From NCBI RefSeq assembly GCF_016464305.1, contig NZ_JAEIOJ010000008.1, positions 237,191-301,190 on the forward strand: DNA of 64,000 nucleotides. Direction: 5' to 3'. Below the pieces are notes generated by a model. It was given only the letters and a program-made list of their open reading frames with translations, was not told the origin of the DNA and did not search any database. This document shows, one piece after another, positions 54,073 to 61,505 of this stretch. Both the position numbers and the translations under genes were made by a program. The stretch is from Umezawaea beigongshangensis (GTDB lineage Bacteria; Actinomycetota; Actinomycetes; Mycobacteriales; Pseudonocardiaceae). Numbering within the stretch: the stretch's first letter is position 1; each line of letters opens with the position of its first letter.

Positions 54073-54951
54073 TCAGGGCATCCGCTGGACGTCGCGGATC
54101 AGCCGCCAGAGGTCGTCGACGTCCGGCGTGCCGAACTGGTCGCTGAACCGACCGACCAACCTGCCCAGCGAGTCGTAGGCCTCGGTGTGGTCGTGCCCCA
54201 CGCGGTCGACGACGCGGAGCGCCATCCGCCAGTAGCCGTCGAGCACTCCGTTGAGCGGCATCTCGAACGTGCTCAGCACGTTCTTCACGCCGTCGAGCGC
54301 GCGCGGCCCGACCGTGGCGAGGGAGTTGGCGACCAGGTGGGAGTACAGGCCGAAGTGCCTGGCCTCGTCGGCGGCCAGCTTCCCGAGCAGGTCGCGCAGC
54401 AGCGGTTCGCGCACGACCCGCTGGTAGCGCTGGTAGAACAGCTGCGTCGCCTTCTCCTGGAGGAACGCGTAGGTGTACAGCTCCAGCGGGTGCTCGTAGG
54501 GCAGGTCCCACGGTTTGCCGCCCTCCGCCGCCAGCTGCCGCAGGACCGTCGCCTCGTCCGCCATCTCCGCGGTCACCTGGTAGCGGGTGAGCGCCGCGGC
54601 GTGCTTCTCCTCGTCGTTGGCCCACATGACCAGGAACCGGAAGTACTCGCGGTTGCGCGCGTAGGTGGCCAGGTCCACGTCCGTGGTGGGGAACGCGTCC
54701 AGGAAGAAGTTGAGGTACCACGGGATGTGGTCCTCGATGTAGGTCAGGAAGCGGACCACGGTGCGGTCGTCCTCGGTCAGCTCCTCGGCGCGGACCCGGT
54801 CCCAGTTCACGTCCTCCAGGTCCCAGCGGTGCTGCCCCGAGCGCCGCACCGCCTGCTCCACGACGCGGCGGGTCTCCAGCGCCTCGGGCGGCACCCCCTC
54901 CGCCCGCGATTCCTCGGCCCGCGACTCCTCGGCCGGCCCTTCGCGTTCCAT
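54073..54951 (-). CDS. soluble acyl-[ACP] desaturase-like di-iron protein
   Basis: A 292-aa ferritin-like helical protein of the acyl-ACP desaturase family. The di-iron ligands appear complete: Glu73 (YIEDHIP), Glu114-x-x-His117 (DEEKH), Glu166 (LQEKA) and Glu196-x-x-His199 (ADEARH). It should insert a double bond into an acyl chain bound to an ACP; an ACP gene lies two genes upstream in the operon. The N-terminus has a repeated EESRA segment. ATG 54951 overlaps the methyltransferase stop by one base. Confidence 0.85.
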   Translation of the reverse strand: MEREGPAEESRAEESRAEGVPPEALETRRVVEQAVRRSGQHRWDLEDVNWDRVRAEELTEDDRTVVRFLTYIEDHIPWYLNFFLDAFPTTDVDLATYARNREYFRFLVMWANDEEKHAAALTRYQVTAEMADEATVLRQLAAEGGKPWDLPYEHPLELYTYAFLQEKATQLFYQRYQRVVREPLLRDLLGKLAADEARHFGLYSHLVANSLATVGPRALDGVKNVLSTFEMPLNGVLDGYWRMALRVVDRVGHDHTEAYDSLGRLVGRFSDQFGTPDVDDLWRLIRDVQRMP

Positions 54952-55826
54952 CAGCGCACCTCCGCGGTGCCGAACCGGGACTTCTCCGCGGTGAAGGCGT
55001 AGTGCTTCGCGGTGTAGCCGAACGCGGCCAGGAAGACGTCGAAGTACTGGAGCAGCCGGTCGGCGGTGCCCGGCACGACCGCGTCGACCGCGTCCCTGTT
55101 GTCCCGGACGCGGTCGGCCCAGGCGGCGATGGTGGGCGGGTAGTGCGCGGTCAGGTCGGTCAGCGACACCAGGCTCAGGCCCGCGTCCTCCGCCGCGGCC
55201 AGCAGGTCGGTCACCGGCACCATGTCGGCGAACCCGAAGATCTCCTGTCCCACGTAGACGGTGCCGGGGCGGCCGCCGAACCGCCGCGCGACCTCGGCGT
55301 TGCGGAACGTGCTCTCCGAGACGTACACCCGGCCGCCCGGTTCCAGCGCCCGCGTCGCGTCGGCCAGCACGCGCACCCGATCGGGCATGTGCACGATCGA
55401 CCCGAGCATCGCCGCGCCGTGGAAGCGTCCCGGTCCCACGTCGACCGCGGTGAACCGGCCCAGCCGGACGTCCACCAGGTCCTCCACCCCGAGTTCCCGC
55501 GCCCGAGCGAGGACGTGGTCGCGCTGCGGCGTGGACGGTGTGACGCCGACGACCCGGACGCCGTGGTGCTGCGCGGCGAACAGCGTCAGGCTGCCCCACC
55601 CGCACCCGACGTCCAGCAACCGCTGCCCCGGACGCAGCTTCAGCTGGTCCTCGACCACCCACGTCAGCTTGTCCAGCTGTGCCTGCTCCAGCGTGGCGTC
55701 CCGGTCTCGGAACAGCCCGCAGCTGTACTTCATGCGGCTGTCCAGGAACAGCCGGAAGATCTCCGGTGGCAGCTCGTAGTGGGTGTTGGTGGCAGTGACC
55801 GCTTCGTCCGGGGTGACCGTGCTCAC
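54951..55826 (-). CDS. cyclopropane-fatty-acid-synthase-type SAM methyltransferase
   Basis: A 291-aa methyltransferase of the CmaA/MmaA size. It has the opening NTHYELPPEIFRLFLDSRMKYSCG, common to the family (seen at residues 14-37), motif I LLDVGCGWGSLTLF, and a C-terminal helix FDVFLAAFGYTAKHYAFTAEK-like region. Family members add a methylene or methyl group across a cis double bond of acyl chains, often on ACP or phospholipid. It follows the desaturase logic exactly: the double bond is made, then methylated or cyclopropanated. GTG 55826 overlaps the ACP stop. Confidence 0.88.
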   Translation of the reverse strand: MSTVTPDEAVTATNTHYELPPEIFRLFLDSRMKYSCGLFRDRDATLEQAQLDKLTWVVEDQLKLRPGQRLLDVGCGWGSLTLFAAQHHGVRVVGVTPSTPQRDHVLARARELGVEDLVDVRLGRFTAVDVGPGRFHGAAMLGSIVHMPDRVRVLADATRALEPGGRVYVSESTFRNAEVARRFGGRPGTVYVGQEIFGFADMVPVTDLLAAAEDAGLSLVSLTDLTAHYPPTIAAWADRVRDNRDAVDAVVPGTADRLLQYFDVFLAAFGYTAKHYAFTAEKSRFGTAEVR

Positions 55827-56080
55827 GAGGCACCCCCGACCGGCAGTGCTCCGGCCAGCAGGTCGACCAGGTCGCCCACGGTCTTGGCGGAGAACAGGCG
55901 CTCGTCCTCGAACTCCACGCCGAAGCGGCGCTCCAGCCCGGCGGCGACGCGCAGCAGGTGCACCGAGCCGGACCCCGGCAGGCCGGTCAGCACGTCCTCC
56001 TCCCGCAGGACGTGCCCGTCGAGCGGCAGTTCGCCGGTGATCTCCTCGCGAACGGCTGACAGCAGCTCTTCACGCTTCAT
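55823..56080 (-). CDS. stand-alone acyl carrier protein of the fatty-acyl operon
   Basis: An 85-aa ACP-like protein. It has helix 1 (REELLSAVREEITGE), a loop ending in LPGSGSVHLLRVAAGLERRF, and helix 4 TVGDLVDLLAG. The phosphopantetheine serine should be Ser39, in GS-V rather than the usual DS-L. ATG 56080; the stop overlaps the methyltransferase GTG. It presumably carries the acyl chain loaded by the FAAL for the desaturase and methyltransferase. Confidence 0.8.
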   Translation of the reverse strand: MKREELLSAVREEITGELPLDGHVLREEDVLTGLPGSGSVHLLRVAAGLERRFGVEFEDERLFSAKTVGDLVDLLAGALPVGGAS

Positions 56081-56092
56081 GGAACTCCTCGT

Positions 56093-56632
56093 TCATGCCG
56101 GTCGTGTGTCGGCCAGGAAGGGCCGCACCCGGTCGTGGTCGTCGGGGCCGAGGGTGAACGCGGCCCGCGCCTGGGCGGGCCGGATCGGTTGGTAGGAGGC
56201 CGTCGCCAGCGCGTTGGTGGCGCCGTCCTCGGCCAGCACGTCGGCCTCCGCGGAAACCGTCGTCTCGCCCGCCGAGGTGATCCGGGCGACGATGCGGCAC
56301 GTCGCGCCGACCTCGACCGGTCGCAGGTAGCGGACGCGCAGCGCGGTCGTGAACGTCAACCGCTCGTGTTCGACGAGGACGAGGTTGGCCATCAGCTCGT
56401 CCGCGACCGTGGCGATGACGCCCCCGTGCACCACACCGGGGTAGGAGGCGAAGTCGGCGTCGAACCGCGTGATCGACGTCAGCGTCCCCGGGAGGTGCCA
56501 CATGCGCAGCCGCAACCCGTGCTCGTGCCGGGGTGAGCAGGCGAAGCAGCGGAACCCGGCGGAGTCGAGCAGCGGGATCGTGTCCGCGGACAGCTCGCGA
56601 CCCGGCGGGTCGTCCGCGGGACGCGCGGTCAC
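56093..56632 (-). CDS. PaaI-type hotdog-fold thioesterase
   Basis: A 179-aa protein. The hotdog helix/loop is SYPGVVHGGVIATVADELM, with the HGG and Asp/Glu typical of PaaI-like acyl-CoA/ACP thioesterases. The C-terminal strand carries ADVLAEDGATNALATAS. The N-terminus has a Cys pair (FRCFACSPRHEHGLRL). GTG 56632 overlaps the FAAL stop (GTGA). It could release the finished acyl chain or edit the ACP. Twelve bases separate it from the ACP gene. Confidence 0.82.
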   Translation of the reverse strand: MTARPADDPPGRELSADTIPLLDSAGFRCFACSPRHEHGLRLRMWHLPGTLTSITRFDADFASYPGVVHGGVIATVADELMANLVLVEHERLTFTTALRVRYLRPVEVGATCRIVARITSAGETTVSAEADVLAEDGATNALATASYQPIRPAQARAAFTLGPDDHDRVRPFLADTRPA

Positions 56633-58296
56633 GCGTCGGCCCCCGCGATCAGCGAACGGGTCAGGCCCCGCTGCCACTTCCCGCTCGTCGTGGAGGGCAG
56701 CGACCGCGGTTCGAGCACGTGCACCCGCACCGGTGAGATGCCCAGTTCCGCGGTGACGCTGGAGCGGATGGTGCTGGCCAGCGCGCCGGAGTCGACCCTG
56801 TTGGCGAGCGCCTCGACCGCGACGGCCACGCACTCGGCGCCCTCCTCGGTCCGGTCGGCGAAGGCCACGCACCGCCGCCGGTACACGCCCGGCAGGTCCC
56901 GGACCACCAGCTCGACGTCCTCGGGGAAGAAGTTCTGCCCGCGCACGATGATCATGTCCGTGGTGCGTCCGGTGACGAACAGCTCGCCGTCGAGGGTGAA
57001 GCCGAGGTCACCGGTGCGCAGCCAGCGCCCGTCGAACGCCGCCGCCGTGGCGGCCGGGGCGTGCAGGTAGCCGGTCGTCACCGAGGGGCCCGCCACCTGG
57101 ATCTCACCGAGCCGGTCGTCGCCGCACACGGTGCCGTGCTCGTCGACCACGCGCAGCTCGATGCCCGGCAGCGGCTTGCCCACGCTCACCACGGCCTTGG
57201 TCGCCACCCCCGGCTCGGAGACCCGGCGGACCACCCCGTCGGCGAGCAGTTCGCGCTGGACGTGCGCGACGCGGGGCAGCGATCCCGGTTCGGGGAAGGT
57301 GATCCCCAGGGTCGCCTCGGCCATGCCGTACACCGGGTACATCACCGAGGGACCGACACCGGCGGGGCTCAGCCGCTCGGTGAACGCGCGCACGGTCTCG
57401 ACGTTCACCGGCTCCGCGCCGTTGAACGCCTGCCGCCAGGACGACAGGTCGAGCTCGGCGGCCAGCTCGGGGGTGACGGCGTTGGCGATGATGTCGTAGG
57501 AGAAGTTGGGCCCGGTCAGGATCGTCCCGCGCACCGCGGCGAAGTGGCGCAGCACGCGCACCGGGTCGCTGATGAAGTCCGCGGAGCGGAACATGTGGAT
57601 GTCGCCGCCGCCGAGGAAGATCGCTAGCCAGCCGAACAGGCCCATGTCGTGGAAGTGCGGCACCCACTGCACCAGGCACGCGGTCGGCGGGATGTCGGCG
57701 CCGAGCGCGATCGCGCGCAGTCCCGCGAGCATCGTCCGGTGCGGCAGCATCACGCCCTTGGGCGTGCCGGTGCTGCCCGAGGTGAACTGCACCACCGCGA
57801 GGTCGTCGGGCGCGACGTCGGGCAGCGGTGTCGCGGGGCTGTCGCGGTCCAGCTCGGCCGGGTCCACGACGGTGATGCCCGGCTCCAGCTCGCGCAGCAG
57901 GTCGAGCACGTGGGCGTAGCCGGCATCGGCGATCACGTGCCGCATCCGGGCGGCGCGGGCCGCCCCGGCCAGCTTCTTGGCCTGCCCGGCGGGGTCCACG
58001 AAACGGCGGGGCGTCGGCATCACGCTCAGCGCCGCGCCGGCCCGGGGCACTGCGCCCAGTGCCAGCGGCAGCGACGGTCCGGTGGGCACCAGCAGGCCGA
58101 CGACCTCACCCGGCTCCACGCCAGCGGCGACCAGGGCGCGCGCCCAGACCGCCGACCGCTCGGCCAGCTCGGGGGCGGTGAGGTGCTCGTCGGTGGCGGG
58201 GAAGGAGAGCGAGGCCCCCGGGTGCTGCTGGGCGAGCCGGTCGAACGCCGCGCACAACGTCTCGGGTTCGCCCGTCGGGTCGGTGTCGCGCAACAT
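56629..58296 (-). CDS. fatty acyl-AMP ligase (FAAL-type)
   Basis: A 555-aa ANL enzyme. The P-loop is QFTSGSTGTPKGVMLPH and the FAAL/long-chain motif VPHFHDMGL. A MYPVYGMAEATLG A5 element and the hinge GRTTDMIIVRGQNFFPEDVE follow. FAALs activate free fatty acids as acyl-AMP and pass them directly to an ACP; an ACP is encoded two genes downstream. The ATG at 58296 is used. It is coupled by GTGA to the thioesterase. Confidence 0.88.
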   Translation of the reverse strand: MLRDTDPTGEPETLCAAFDRLAQQHPGASLSFPATDEHLTAPELAERSAVWARALVAAGVEPGEVVGLLVPTGPSLPLALGAVPRAGAALSVMPTPRRFVDPAGQAKKLAGAARAARMRHVIADAGYAHVLDLLRELEPGITVVDPAELDRDSPATPLPDVAPDDLAVVQFTSGSTGTPKGVMLPHRTMLAGLRAIALGADIPPTACLVQWVPHFHDMGLFGWLAIFLGGGDIHMFRSADFISDPVRVLRHFAAVRGTILTGPNFSYDIIANAVTPELAAELDLSSWRQAFNGAEPVNVETVRAFTERLSPAGVGPSVMYPVYGMAEATLGITFPEPGSLPRVAHVQRELLADGVVRRVSEPGVATKAVVSVGKPLPGIELRVVDEHGTVCGDDRLGEIQVAGPSVTTGYLHAPAATAAAFDGRWLRTGDLGFTLDGELFVTGRTTDMIIVRGQNFFPEDVELVVRDLPGVYRRRCVAFADRTEEGAECVAVAVEALANRVDSGALASTIRSSVTAELGISPVRVHVLEPRSLPSTTSGKWQRGLTRSLIAGADA

Positions 58297-58328
58297 GAGT
58301 GTCTCCAGGTGGTCGTGTGCTCGGCGTG

Positions 58329-59516
58329 TCAGTTCCCCGGCGACCGGACGATCGGTGGCGCCGCGGGCTCGATCGGGTCCTCGCCGTCCGGGTCGGTCCG
58401 CCGGCGGGGCTTCGACCAGGCCCTGACCACCGGCTTCTCCACCAGGGTGTGCAGCAGCCACGCGGCGAGCAGCGAGACCGCGAACGCGGCCACGATCAGG
58501 GCGACGCCGATCGGCGTGCTCCACGAGCGGGGCACCCACTCGCCCTCCTCCCAGGTGGTCCCGAAGGCGAGGTGCCCGTACTTGAGGACGAGGTTGTGGG
58601 TCAGGTAGAAGCCGAACGACAACTCCCCCAGGTACACCAGCCAGCGACGGCCGAGCCAGGTCCCGCCGGAGAGGTCGGCCGAGGCCACCGCGCCCACCAG
58701 CAGGACCACGGGGATGATCCCGATCGCGTCCAACCGGTAGAGGAACGGCAGTCGCAGGGTCGCCAGGTAGACCACGACGAGCAGCAGCGCCGGCACCCAC
58801 GGGCGCAGGCCGATCCACCGCCCCGACAGGACCGCGCGGGCGACGAGCATCCCCAGCACGCACTCCAGCAGCCGGGTGAGCGGGTTGAAGAAGACCAGCC
58901 AGTACTGGCTCACCGACACGCCGCCCAGCGGCATCTCGGGCGTGTCGGGCAACGCGGCCGTGGCGATCGCCGGCAGCACCAGCAGCACCGCGACGGGCGG
59001 CACGAGCCACCACCACAGCCGGTCCTCGCGTATCCGCCCCACGACCGGGACCAGCGCCGGGAACAGCGCGTAGAAGAACAAGTCCGCGGACAGGGACCAG
59101 GTGACGGTGTTGCCGGTGTCGAAGAAGGCGGGGTCGGGGACCCAGGCCTGGAGCAGGAACAGCTGGGTGACCGTCGCGATCGGGTCGAGCACCGCGCCGG
59201 CCCAGACCATGAGCGCCACCGCGATCGCGTACGTGACGACGTGGCTGGGCACGACGCGGAAGAACCGCCGCCGCCAGAACCGGCGCGCGGTGTCGCCCGG
59301 CCGCCGCGACCACGTCATCACGAACCCGGTCAGCACGAAGAAGAACGACACCATCAGCGCTGCGGACGTGCCCATGCCGTAGATCAGGAACCCGTTCACC
59401 TCGTCGTCGTCGAATACTGTTTCGAACGACGCGTGGATGAGGAAGACGGGCAGCATCGTGACAAACCGCAAGCCGGTCAGCGATCTCAGGTCTGGATTCA
59501 CGCCTGCGTTTCGCAT
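58329..59516 (-). CDS. acyltransferase-3 family integral membrane protein (OafA/NodX-like)
   Basis: A 395-aa protein with about ten hydrophobic segments. It has the family's first-helix pattern (LRSLTGLRFVTMLPVFLIH, His near residue 28) and the downstream RRFFRVVPSHVVTYAIA arginine motif. Members transfer acetyl or acyl groups to sugars, antibiotics or lipids at the membrane. The start is ATG 59516. It lies 25 bases after MbtH and 32 bases before FAAL on the same strand. The acceptor could be the lipid or lipopeptide made by this locus. Confidence 0.85.
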   Translation of the reverse strand: MRNAGVNPDLRSLTGLRFVTMLPVFLIHASFETVFDDDEVNGFLIYGMGTSAALMVSFFFVLTGFVMTWSRRPGDTARRFWRRRFFRVVPSHVVTYAIAVALMVWAGAVLDPIATVTQLFLLQAWVPDPAFFDTGNTVTWSLSADLFFYALFPALVPVVGRIREDRLWWWLVPPVAVLLVLPAIATAALPDTPEMPLGGVSVSQYWLVFFNPLTRLLECVLGMLVARAVLSGRWIGLRPWVPALLLVVVYLATLRLPFLYRLDAIGIIPVVLLVGAVASADLSGGTWLGRRWLVYLGELSFGFYLTHNLVLKYGHLAFGTTWEEGEWVPRSWSTPIGVALIVAAFAVSLLAAWLLHTLVEKPVVRAWSKPRRRTDPDGEDPIEPAAPPIVRSPGN

Positions 59517-59541
59517 GGGAGCCTTCCGACGATTCTGCGGT

Positions 59542-59760
59542 CTACCCGTTCGCTTCCATCGCGGCGCGCAGGCTGCGCGGTCGCAGGTCGGTCCAGTGCA
59601 GTTCGACGTACTCCACCGCCCGGTCCCTGGACGCACCGGACAGCACCACCTCCCAGCCCGCCGGGACGTCCGCGAAAGCGGGCCACAGCGAGTGCTGTCC
59701 CTCGTCGTTGACCAGCACGAAGAACGTGCCGTCCGGGTCGTCGAACGGGTTGGTCCCCAC
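59542..59760 (-). CDS. MbtH-like protein
   Basis: A 72-aa MbtH-like protein: [36 protein letters not shown] and the C-terminal WTDLRPRSL, with the invariant tryptophans in place. MbtH proteins are small partners needed for folding or activity of many NRPS adenylation domains. GTG 59760 follows GAGGAGGCAGGAC. It is the first gene of the minus-strand operon, yet no NRPS is in the window. Its client may be outside the window or may be a free-standing ligase here. Confidence 0.93.
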   Translation of the reverse strand: MGTNPFDDPDGTFFVLVNDEGQHSLWPAFADVPAGWEVVLSGASRDRAVEYVELHWTDLRPRSLRAAMEANG

Positions 59761-59863
59761 GTCCTGCCTCCTCGTCCACCGGGGTCCGCCGTCGGCGCCT
59801 CGCCGCTCCGGCGGACTCAGCCTGCCGCACGCCCCGGCCACTTCCCACGCTCTTGACTCGCCA

Positions 59864-59916
59864 GCGAAATAGCCTTCTGCGGAGCCTGGCGAAATACAGG
59901 TCCTCATGGTGAAATA
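59864..59916. repeat. three GAAATA direct repeats in the mbtH/mppP-like divergent region
   Basis: GCGAAATA at 59864-59871 and 59889-59896, and GTGAAATA at 59909-59916, spaced 25 and 20 bases. They lie in the 298-bp gene-free divergent region 59761-60058, which is AT-richer than its surroundings. They may be regulator half-sites for both operons. Confidence 0.6.
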
Positions 59917-60058
59917 ACGCTGGTCACAGCGTGCCGGACCACGACCGGGGACACGCCGGGCGGACTGTCCGCAGATCACCGGCTGCTAACGTCGAGCCGT
60001 CCGAATCCCGATGGCTGGCCGAGCGATCGGTGAGCTCGCGAATTCCCTCGTGGGAGTA

Positions 60059-61225
60059 ATGTTGCTCTTGAAAACTTCGCAGAAGATCCGCGCAGCCCAG
60101 GGCACCGACGCCGCGCTCGGCAACCTCACCCAGTTCGAGTACCTGGCGCTGAGCAGCCCGCTGAACCTGTCCGACGGGCACGCCCGTCAGTCGCTGACGC
60201 CCGGCCAGGCCGAGGTCGTCGAGGCACTGCCGCTGCTGTGGGCGACCGCGGCGGCGAACCCGATCGAGGAGACCGAGGCCGCGGCCAAGCGCGCCTACTT
60301 CCGCCTGCTGGGGCAGCACTCCTTCCCCACGGCCAGAGGAAGGGTGCTCAGCTGCTACTCGTCCTCGGTCGCCATGGAGATCCTCGCCCGGTCGCTGGCC
60401 ACCCGGACCGACGCCGTGGCCCTGCTCCACCCGACGTTCGACAACATCCCCGACCTCCTGCTCGGCGCCGGGCTGCGGCTGCTCCCGCTGGCCGAGGAGG
60501 CGCTGCACGACGGCGACCTCGACCAGGAGCTGCTGCGCGCGGTGGGGTGCGTCTTCGTCACCACGCCGAACAACCCCACCGGCCGGGTGCTCTCGCAGGA
60601 GCGGTTGCGCGCGCTGGCCGAGCAGTGCGCCGAGCACGACGTCGTGCTCGCGCTGGACACCTCGTTCCGCGGGTTCGACCCGGCGGCGCACTACGACCAC
60701 TACGCGGTGCTGGAGGACAGCGGCTGCCGCTGGGTGGTCATCGAGGACACCGGCAAGCTGTGGCCGACCCAGGAGTTGAAGATCGGCTGGCTGGTCTCGT
60801 CGGCCGACGTGGGCCTGCCGCTGGGCCGGGTCTACTCGGACATCCTGCTCGGCGTGTCACCACTGGTGATGATGCTGGTGCAGCGCTTCTCCGAGGACGC
60901 CGCCCGCGGTGGCCTCGACGCGCTGCACCGGTTCGTCGCGGGCAACAGGGCCCTGGTGCGCGGCGATCTGGCGGACGTCGCCGACGTCGGTTTCCCCGAC
61001 GCGGAGAGCCGGGTGAGCGTCGAGCGGATCGACGTCGGCCGGCGGCCCGGACTGGAGGTGTGGTCGGCGCTGCGCGATCACAACGTGCACGTGCTGCCCT
61101 GCCAGAAGTTCCACTGGGCCGCCCCCTCGGAGGGGGACCACCTGCTGCGGATCGCGCTGTCCCGCAAGTCCGCGGCGGTCGCCTCCGCGGTGAGCACGCT
61201 GCGCCAGGTGCTGACCGGGGGCTGA
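60059..61225 (+). CDS. MppP-like PLP-dependent L-arginine oxidase/hydroxylase
   Basis: A 388-aa fold-type I PLP enzyme that matches MppP (L-enduracididine pathway) in order and spacing. Recognisable blocks are LTQFEYLALSSPLNLSDGHA, VLSCYSSSVAMEILARSL, LHPTFDNIPDLLLG, VTTPNNPTGRVL, DTSFRGFDPAAHYDHYAVL and IEDTGKLWPTQELK. Lys233 is the Schiff-base lysine (MppP Lys221), and Glu27, Asp39 and His41 occupy the positions of MppP Glu15, Asp27 and His29, all offset by exactly 12. MppP oxidises L-Arg with O2 to 4-hydroxy-2-ketoarginine and 2-ketoarginine. No MppQ or MppR homologue is in the window. The ATG at 60059 is used (GGGAG close by); an in-frame ATG at 60011 is possible. Confidence 0.9.
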   Translation: MLLLKTSQKIRAAQGTDAALGNLTQFEYLALSSPLNLSDGHARQSLTPGQAEVVEALPLLWATAAANPIEETEAAAKRAYFRLLGQHSFPTARGRVLSCYSSSVAMEILARSLATRTDAVALLHPTFDNIPDLLLGAGLRLLPLAEEALHDGDLDQELLRAVGCVFVTTPNNPTGRVLSQERLRALAEQCAEHDVVLALDTSFRGFDPAAHYDHYAVLEDSGCRWVVIEDTGKLWPTQELKIGWLVSSADVGLPLGRVYSDILLGVSPLVMMLVQRFSEDAARGGLDALHRFVAGNRALVRGDLADVADVGFPDAESRVSVERIDVGRRPGLEVWSALRDHNVHVLPCQKFHWAAPSEGDHLLRIALSRKSAAVASAVSTLRQVLTGG

Positions 61226-61249
61226 GCCCGCGCGGACCGTCCCGCACCG

Positions 61250-61284
61250 GATGAGCCGGTTCCCCGACGGGGAACCGGCTCATC
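61250..61284. terminator. bidirectional intrinsic terminator hairpin
   Basis: Perfect 16-bp stem (61250-61265 with 61269-61284) and GAC loop, between the convergent MppP-like gene and the small coiled-coil ORF, whose stop lies in the right arm. Confidence 0.9.
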
Positions 61285-61462
61285 CGCCGTCCAGCCGCCG
61301 TTCGTCGTCGTGCCGGACGTTCATCAGGTGCTCCGCGATGTGCCGCAGGATCTCGTTGGCCGAACGCAGTTCCGCCACCTCCTGCTGCAACCGGACGATG
61401 CGCAGGTCGAGCACGGGCTCCTCGGCGCCTGCTGCCGGCGGGTCCTCTGGTTCCCTCGTCAT
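61280..61462 (-). CDS. small coiled-coil protein of unknown function
   Basis: A 60-aa ORF with a central amphipathic helix (DLRIVRLQQEVAELRSANEI) that predicts a coiled coil. The LRSANEIL core recalls the leucine-zipper part of IS3-type OrfA, but no helix-turn-helix or neighbouring transposase is seen. ATG 61462 is used, with no strong ribosome-binding site. It precedes nothing on its strand and ends in a terminator arm. It may be real, since it lies downstream of the ABC genes on the same strand with 43 bp spacing. Confidence 0.4.
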   Translation of the reverse strand: MTREPEDPPAAGAEEPVLDLRIVRLQQEVAELRSANEILRHIAEHLMNVRHDDERRLDGG

Positions 61463-61505
61463 GGCGTTCCCCACGGGGTCGGTGACGAACAGGGCACGGG
61501 AATCC

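Noticed and set aside
60059-61225. Full L-enduracididine pathway
   Set aside because: Only the MppP-like step is present; no MppQ, MppR or NRPS gene is in the window.
61280-61462. Insertion-sequence remnant
   Set aside because: Only an eight-residue resemblance to IS3 OrfA zippers; no terminal repeats, helix-turn-helix or integrase fragment nearby.
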